11,283 nucleotides of DNA from Alphaproteobacteria bacterium (GTDB lineage Bacteria > Pseudomonadota > Alphaproteobacteria > Rhodospirillales > Rhodospirillaceae), in the NCBI GenBank assembly GCA_015228695.1, contig JADGDA010000060.1:1-11283 (forward strand), in the 5' to 3' direction. Positions within the stretch are counted from its first letter, which is position 1. Each line of letters begins with the position of its first letter. A program made the translations under genes and the position numbers. Shown piece by piece: positions 7,332 through 11,283 of the stretch. A model generated the notes under the pieces. It saw nothing but the letters and a program-made list of their open reading frames with translations, had not been told where the DNA came from and made no database searches.

Positions 7332-7829
7332 ATGGCGAAACCCCAGGCGAGAAAACAGGTCGGAAAGCCGAAGAAGTCGGGTCTTGGGGGGATGGGGATT
7401 CTTCTGTGGGTCCTCGGCCTTCCCGCGGCCTTCATGTTTCTTCCCACGATCATCCTGCTGTTTTTCGCCATGCTGCCGACCTTTGCCGCCCTGCTGGCGG
7501 AGCGGGGACCCAACCGCTTCGCCTGGCTTTGCGTCGGGGGGATGAATTTCGCGGGCACGTCCCCCTATCTGCTCGATCTGTGGGTCAGCGGCCAATCCTA
7601 CGGCAAGGTGTTCGAGATTTTGGGGAGCGTCGTCACCCTGATGGTGATGTACGGGAGTTCCGGCTTCGGCTGGCTGCTGTATTCGACGCTGCCTCCGGTG
7701 GTCACGGTGTTCATGACCCTGTCGGCCAGCCGGCGCATCGCCCGCCTGCGCGGGGTGCAGCGGACCCTCGTGGACAAATGGGGCCCGGAGGTGGGCCGCG
7801 TCGATGAAGAGGAAGCCGAAGGGGCTTGA
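7332..7829 (+). CDS. Small multi-spanning membrane protein of unknown function
   Basis: The protein has 165 residues. A basic N-terminal tail (KPQARKQVGKPKK) is followed by hydrophobic stretches at about 20-57, 63-83, 94-110 and 112-132, so three to five inner-membrane spans. It ends in a charged C-terminal tail with an acidic finish (VDEEEAEGA). I recognise no family. The ATG lies 3 bp after the pseudokinase stop; the nearest AGG is too close to the ATG to act alone and GTGAGG lies 12 bases up, so translation is probably coupled to the upstream gene. Being paired with a tail-anchored pseudokinase, it may be its membrane partner; that is an inference from position only. Confidence 0.82.
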   Translation: MAKPQARKQVGKPKKSGLGGMGILLWVLGLPAAFMFLPTIILLFFAMLPTFAALLAERGPNRFAWLCVGGMNFAGTSPYLLDLWVSGQSYGKVFEILGSVVTLMVMYGSSGFGWLLYSTLPPVVTVFMTLSASRRIARLRGVQRTLVDKWGPEVGRVDEEEAEGA

Positions 7830-7835
7830 CGGTGC

Positions 7836-7851
7836 CGGTCCGAAATGACCG
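7836..7851. terminator. Hairpin in the 28-bp gap between convergent genes
   Basis: CGGTC-CGAAAT-GACCG gives a perfect 5-bp stem and 6-nt loop between the membrane-protein stop and the nth stop. Its position suits a shared bidirectional terminator, but there is no T-tract on either side. Confidence 0.3.
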
Positions 7852-7857
7852 CTGGTA

Positions 7858-8490
7858 TCAGGGACCGCCGGTCTGAAAACGGCAGAGGTCCTGCACTGGG
7901 CAGCGGTCGCAGTCCGGCTTGCGCGCCTTGCAGATATAGCGTCCGAGCAGGATCAGCCAGTGGTGGGCGTGGAGGCGGTACCGTTCGGGCGTGACCGCTT
8001 CCAGCCCCCGCTCCACCTCCAGCGGTGTGCGGCCGGGGGCCAGTCCGGTCCGGTTGGCGACCCTCAGGATGTGGGTGTCGACGGCGATGACCGGCTCCCC
8101 GAAGGCGATGTTCAGGACTACGTTGGCGGTCTTGCGGCCGACTCCCGGCAGAGCTTCCAGGGCCTCGCGGTCATGGGGCACCCCGCCGCCGTGGGAATCA
8201 ACCAGGATGCGGGAAAGGGCCATGACGTTGCGGGCCTTGGTGTTGAACAGGCCGATGGTCTTGATGTGCTCCTTCAACCCCTCCTCTCCCAGGGCCAGCA
8301 TGCGTTCGGGCGAGTCGGCCACTGCGAACAGCGGACGGGTGGCCTTGTTCACGCCCTTGTCGGTGGCCTGGGCGGACAGCACCACCGCCACCAGCAGGGT
8401 ATAGGCGTTGACGGACTCCAACTCGCCCTTCGGCTCCGGGTCGCGGGCGTGGAGGCGGGCGTAGAAATCCTCGATGGCGGCGGTTTCCAT
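7858..8490 (-). CDS. nth: Endonuclease III (DNA glycosylase/AP lyase)
   Basis: This base-excision-repair enzyme removes oxidised pyrimidines and nicks the abasic site. The protein has 210 residues; the E. coli enzyme has 211. The helix-hairpin-helix LPGVGRKTANVV carries catalytic Lys120, VDTHI carries catalytic Asp138, and the [4Fe-4S] cluster ligands are Cys187, Cys194, Cys197 and Cys203 with the family's C-x6-C-x2-C-x5-C spacing. With the ATG at 8490 these numbers coincide with the E. coli residues, which argues for this start over the in-frame TTG at 8526. The gene begins 7 bp after the yraN stop, with GGGAG inside the end of yraN as the likely ribosome-binding site. It appears to be the last gene of the rsmI-yraN-nth operon. 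Confidence 0.96.
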   Translation of the reverse strand: METAAIEDFYARLHARDPEPKGELESVNAYTLLVAVVLSAQATDKGVNKATRPLFAVADSPERMLALGEEGLKEHIKTIGLFNTKARNVMALSRILVDSHGGGVPHDREALEALPGVGRKTANVVLNIAFGEPVIAVDTHILRVANRTGLAPGRTPLEVERGLEAVTPERYRLHAHHWLILLGRYICKARKPDCDRCPVQDLCRFQTGGP

Positions 8491-8497
8491 GGTGGGG

Positions 8498-8872
8498 TTA
8501 GTCTCCCGTGCGCCAAGCGTCGGCAAGATGCCGGGGCCATCGTCCCCGGACGACCAGCACCGCGTCGAAGCGGGTTTCCAGGCCGGCGAGGTCGGGATGG
8601 GACTTGAGGAACGCCTCGGCTCCGCGCTCGATGCGGCGGCGTTGGTGGGGGGTGATGGCGTAGGCGGCGTCCGCGAGGGAGGGGCGGGCCTTGACCTCGA
8701 CGAAGGCCAGGGCGCGGCCGCGCCGGGCGACGATGTCCACTTCCCCCGCTCCGGCCCCCCGGCCGATGGAAAAGCGGCGCGCCAGAATCCGAAAGCCCTT
8801 GAGCCGCAGGGCCAGAACCGCCCACCCCTCGGCGCTCCGTCCCAGGCGCTCGGAGGAGCCCCGGCCGGTCAC
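8498..8872 (-). CDS. yraN: YraN/UPF0102 family endonuclease-like protein
   Basis: The protein has 124 residues, the usual size for UPF0102. The fold is of the PD-(D/E)XK nuclease type: Glu15 in GRSAEGWA, then GEVDIVA (Glu44, Asp46) and FVEVKAR (Glu59, Lys61), all the residues expected for a metal-dependent nuclease centre. Its substrate in the cell is not established; in many proteobacteria it sits beside rsmI. The GTG start at 8872 overlaps the rsmI stop by 4 bp (GTGA), so translation is coupled. The protein is soluble, with no signal peptide. Confidence 0.92.
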   Translation of the reverse strand: MTGRGSSERLGRSAEGWAVLALRLKGFRILARRFSIGRGAGAGEVDIVARRGRALAFVEVKARPSLADAAYAITPHQRRRIERGAEAFLKSHPDLAGLETRFDAVLVVRGRWPRHLADAWRTGD

Positions 8873-9774
8873 GGTTCCTCTCCGGAGGAAAGGGCCAGGG
8901 CGCGGGCGTAGACCTGACGGCGGGGCAGGCCCGTCGCGGTGGAAACCGCATCCGTGGCGTCGCGGACGCTGGCTCCGTCCAGGGCTTGGCGCAGGCGGCG
9001 GTCCAGATCGTCGGCGTCGAACGCCCGCGCCAGCGGCGGACCGACCACGAGCGCCACCTCGCCCCTGGGCGGTCCCGCCTCCGCGTAATGATCCGCCAGG
9101 GCGGGGAGGGGGCCGCGCCGCACCTCCTCGAACAGTTTGGTGAGTTCGCGGGCCACGGCGGCCTCCCGCGCCCCCAGAACCTCGGCCATGTCGGCGAGGG
9201 AATCGGGAAGGCGGCGGGCCGATTCATAGAAAACCAGCGTCGCCGGAACATCGGCCAGTTCCGCCAGCGCCGCGCGCCGCGCGCCCTTCCGGGAGGGCAG
9301 GAAGCCCGCGAACAGAAACCGGTCCGTGGGCAGGCCGGAAACGGTCAGGGCCGCCAGCAGCGCCGAGGCCCCCGGAACCGGAGTGACCGGGATGGCGTGG
9401 GCGATGCAGGCGCGGACCAGTTTGTAGCCGGGATCGGACACCAGCGGCGTTCCGGCGTCGGAGACCAGGGCCACCGACTCGCCCCGGAGCATGCGCTCGA
9501 TCAGGAGCGGGCGCGCGGCATCGGCATTGTGATCGTGGTAAGGCGTCAACGGCGTATGCACGCCCAGCATGGAAAACAGCTTCCCGGTTTCCCGCGTGTC
9601 CTCGCAGGCGACCACGTCGGCGGACTGCAACACCTCCAGCGCCCGCCGGCCGATGTCTCCGGCGTTGCCGATCGGGGTTGCGACGATCCAAAGCCCGGCT
9701 TCCCGTTTACTTCCCGCGCCGTCCCCGGTAGGCTCGGGGCGTGCAATGCCAACCCCGTTCCTGCTGGAGGGCAA
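8869..9774 (-). CDS. rsmI: 16S rRNA (cytidine-1402-2'-O)-methyltransferase
   Basis: RsmI uses S-adenosylmethionine to methylate the ribose of C1402 in the decoding centre of 16S rRNA. From the TTG at 9774 the protein has 301 residues. GLWIVATPIGN (27-37) opens the tetrapyrrole-methylase-type fold, SDAGTP (105-110) and VPGASA (133-138) are the SAM-site loops, YES follows at 183, and a C-terminal helix-turn-helix-like RsmI domain spans about 252-297. The N-terminal 25 residues are a poorly conserved tail. The start is uncertain. The TTG at 9774 has GAGG five bases upstream; an ATG at 9822 is possible but would overlap the divergent lipoprotein gene, and the frame stays open to 10068. It is the first gene of the rsmI-yraN-nth operon. 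Confidence 0.93.
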   Translation of the reverse strand: MPSSRNGVGIARPEPTGDGAGSKREAGLWIVATPIGNAGDIGRRALEVLQSADVVACEDTRETGKLFSMLGVHTPLTPYHDHNADAARPLLIERMLRGESVALVSDAGTPLVSDPGYKLVRACIAHAIPVTPVPGASALLAALTVSGLPTDRFLFAGFLPSRKGARRAALAELADVPATLVFYESARRLPDSLADMAEVLGAREAAVARELTKLFEEVRRGPLPALADHYAEAGPPRGEVALVVGPPLARAFDADDLDRRLRQALDGASVRDATDAVSTATGLPRRQVYARALALSSGEEP

Positions 9775-9783
9775 AGGTGCCTC
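9766..9783. promoter_or_regulatory. Interlocked ribosome-binding sites of two divergent genes
   Basis: The rightward site GGAGGG (9766-9771) serves the GTG at 9777. The leftward site GAGG (9783-9780) serves the TTG at 9774. Each lies inside the first codons of the opposite gene, and only 2 bp separate the two start codons. It follows that each gene's promoter must lie within the other's coding sequence, unless rsmI starts further in. Confidence 0.5.
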
Positions 9784-11150
9784 GCGCGATTTTCTCCCGG
9801 TTCCGCTTTGCCGTCGTGCCATTGCTGGCTGCCTTGGTGGTGGGTGGGGGCGGTTGCGAACAGATACCATCGCCGTTCGGCCATTCCCAGGACCAAAGTC
9901 GGGCCCAGACCCAAAGTCGAGAAAGGCCGCCGCCGTCTCCGGCCAAGCCCGCGCCCGAGGTTCAATCCAAGGTTCAGCCCGAGGTTCAGGCGGCGCCCCT
10001 GCCCGCCGTGGTGGCGGCGCCGGCTCCGCCCTCGGTTCCCACCCTTGTTCCCCTTGCGAGCCGGGCACCGACGGCGATCGGGCCGGAGAACGGCGCGCTC
10101 TCCACGATGGTTCAAGTTCCGGCGGGTCCGGTCCGGGTGGCGCTGCTCGTGCCTCTGTCGGGGACGTCGTCCGGCGTCGGCGAAGCCATGTTGAACGGCG
10201 CGCAGTTGGCCCTGTTCGACTCGGCGGACGCCAATTTCGTGCTTCAGGTCTATGATACCGGCGGTTCAGCGGAGGGGGCGGCGACGGCGGCGGCGACGGC
10301 CTTGCAAGAGGGCGCGCGTCTGATCGTCGGTCCCGTCTTTTCCGCCGCAGTCAAGGCGGTGGCCCCCCTGGCCCGGAACGGAGGAGTCCCGGTCATCGCC
10401 TTTTCCACGGACACGGCCGCCGCCGGTCCCGGGGTTTTTCTGATGGGTTTCCTTCCCCGTCAACAGGTTCAAAGGGTCGCCCTGCACGCGCGGAGCCAGG
10501 GGTTGACCCGGTTCGCGGCGCTGGCCCCCTCCACCGAGTACGGACGGACCGTGACGGCGGCGTTGCGTGAGACCGTGACCGCATCGGGGGGCAATGTGAC
10601 GGAGGTGGAGTATTACGACCCGGCCGCCCCCGAACACTCGCCCACGGTGCGCCGGGTCGCCGCGCGTCATGCCTTCGACGCGATCCTCGTCCCGGACAAG
10701 GGGCCCCGGCTGAAGGCGTTGGCGTCGTTGCTGCCCTATTTCGAGGTCGATCTGCAAAAGGTCCGGCTGCTCGGGACCCTGTTGTGGGCGGATACCACCT
10801 TCGCCGGCGAGCCGGCCCTGGTCGGAGGCTGGTACGCGGTTCCGTCCGGTCCCCTGCAAAAGCCCTTCGCCACCCGTTACCGCCAAGTGTTCGGAGCGGC
10901 GCCGCCGGACAACACGTCCCTGGCCTACGACGCCATCGCCCTGGTTGCGACCCTCGCTCGGGCGCCGGGGGGGCCGAAATTCGATCTGCCGACCCTGACT
11001 GCGGATTCGGGCTTCGCCGGCGTGGACGGGATCTTCCGCTTCCGCCCGGACGGCACGACGGAGCGGGGGCTGGCCGTCATGGAGGTGACGGCCAGCGGCC
11101 CGACGGAAATCAGCCCCGCGCCGACCAGCTTCGAAAAGCCGCTGTACTGA
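9777..11150 (+). CDS. Penicillin-binding protein activator-like lipoprotein (YraM/LpoA-type periplasmic-binding fold)
   Basis: The protein has 457 residues. A basic N-terminus and hydrophobic stretch (about 11-24) end in GGGGC, with Cys27 as the probable lipidation site. The lipobox is weak, having Gly rather than Leu at -3. Residues 30-115 form a proline-rich linker that includes PEVQ-SKVQ-PEVQ (60-71), encoded by three 12-bp repeats at 9954-9989. From about 118 (VRVALLVPLSGTSSGVGEAM) to the end is a type I periplasmic-binding fold, like the C-terminal domain of LpoA and Leu/Ile/Val-binding proteins. LpoA activates PBP1A in E. coli; a cell-wall role here rests on family naming and on the neighbouring rsmI and yraN, as in the E. 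coli yraL-yraM-yraN region. Start: GTG at 9777 with GGAGGG five bases upstream. The frame also opens at a GTG at 9741, which gives a less typical signal peptide. Binding of an amino acid ligand is an alternative. Confidence 0.88.
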   Translation: MPRAIFSRFRFAVVPLLAALVVGGGGCEQIPSPFGHSQDQSRAQTQSRERPPPSPAKPAPEVQSKVQPEVQAAPLPAVVAAPAPPSVPTLVPLASRAPTAIGPENGALSTMVQVPAGPVRVALLVPLSGTSSGVGEAMLNGAQLALFDSADANFVLQVYDTGGSAEGAATAAATALQEGARLIVGPVFSAAVKAVAPLARNGGVPVIAFSTDTAAAGPGVFLMGFLPRQQVQRVALHARSQGLTRFAALAPSTEYGRTVTAALRETVTASGGNVTEVEYYDPAAPEHSPTVRRVAARHAFDAILVPDKGPRLKALASLLPYFEVDLQKVRLLGTLLWADTTFAGEPALVGGWYAVPSGPLQKPFATRYRQVFGAAPPDNTSLAYDAIALVATLARAPGGPKFDLPTLTADSGFAGVDGIFRFRPDGTTERGLAVMEVTASGPTEISPAPTSFEKPLY

Positions 11151-11153
11151 TAC

Positions 11154-11283
11154 GGTCCCCGGAAAGTCCAAGAACTTTCCTGAGACCTGCCCTCAATCGC
11201 CGGGCGGCCTCCGGCCTTGGCTTTCGGCGCAGGAGCGCCGGCCCGCGTTGCGGGCTGGGTCCCCGGAAAGTCCAAGAACTTTC
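11154..11283. repeat. Intergenic repeat: 26-bp direct repeats around a hairpin-rich core
   Basis: An identical 26-bp sequence, GGTCCCC followed by GGAAAGTCCAAGAACTTTC, occurs at 11154-11179 and 11258-11283, the second copy ending exactly at the window edge (period 104 bp). Each copy contains an inverted repeat: the first folds as GGAAAGT-CCAAGA-ACTTTCC, a 7-bp stem at 11161-11180. The core holds more hairpins: GGCC-TCC-GGCC (11206-11216), GGCGC-AGGA-GCGCC (11226-11239) and GCCCGC-GTT-GCGGGC (11241-11255). No convincing gene overlaps it. It begins 3 bp after the lipoprotein stop, so the first hairpin may also limit read-through. It resembles a REP/MITE-like dispersed element or one unit of a tandem array. 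Confidence 0.7.

Noticed and set aside
5073..7595. Extension of the cNMP-binding protein gene to a 1460-residue protein
   Set aside because: The extra sequence is low-complexity (H, Q, R, G-rich) and antisense to a gene with clear kinase-fold motifs. A GTG with a good ribosome-binding site exists at 5072.
8349..9251. 300-residue leftward frame overlapping rsmI, yraN and nth
   Set aside because: It is a frame-shifted shadow of three well-supported genes, with Arg/Pro-rich composition typical of GC-rich shadows.
10925..11275. 116-residue leftward frame containing the repeat
   Set aside because: It is formed by reading through the repeat into the antisense of the lipoprotein gene. It has no family resemblance and a repeat-derived N-terminus.
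11154..11283. CRISPR array
   Set aside because: There are only two repeats with a 78-bp spacer that is itself full of inverted repeats, and no cas genes are nearby.

Overview
The window is GC-rich, uses GTG and TTG starts, and has an rsmI-yraN pair divergent from a YraM/LpoA-like lipoprotein gene. With the protein sequence types, this points to the chromosome of an alphaproteobacterium, probably a Rhodospirillales member of the Magnetospirillum/Azospirillum kind. That placement is an inference from style; no marker gene is present.

Layout. (1) Positions 1 to about 2890 are the end of an integrated element. They hold an AT-rich, unrecognised acidic protein gene that runs in from the left edge, and a convergent tyrosine recombinase gene (integrase with a DUF6538-type N-terminus). 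The integrase abuts the 3' end of a tRNA-Glu(CUC) gene, the classic arrangement of a tRNA-integrated island; the element continues to the left beyond the window. (2) Between the tRNA and the next gene lies a frameshifted scrap of an IS630-family transposase. (3) Positions 3213-7829 carry an uncharacterised signalling module. A 619-residue protein with a C-terminal cyclic-nucleotide-binding domain is read leftward. Divergently, across a 186-bp gap, sit a 689-residue membrane-anchored pseudokinase (HRD changed to HRA, DFG lost) and a closely coupled small multi-spanning membrane protein. (4) Positions 7858-9774 form a leftward operon, rsmI-yraN-nth: 16S rRNA methyltransferase, UPF0102 nuclease-like protein and endonuclease III. 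(5) Starting 2 bp from rsmI and running rightward is a lipoprotein with a periplasmic-binding fold, annotated in this group as a penicillin-binding protein activator. (6) The window ends in a hairpin-rich intergenic repeat with two copies of a 26-bp direct repeat.

The most promising uncharacterised system is the pseudokinase / small membrane protein / cNMP-binding protein cluster. Its parts suggest a membrane-associated signalling complex that binds rather than phosphorylates, but no function can be assigned from sequence alone. The other points of interest are the element boundary at tRNA-Glu, direct repeats in front of the integrase, the interlocked start sites of rsmI and the lipoprotein gene, and the terminal repeat.
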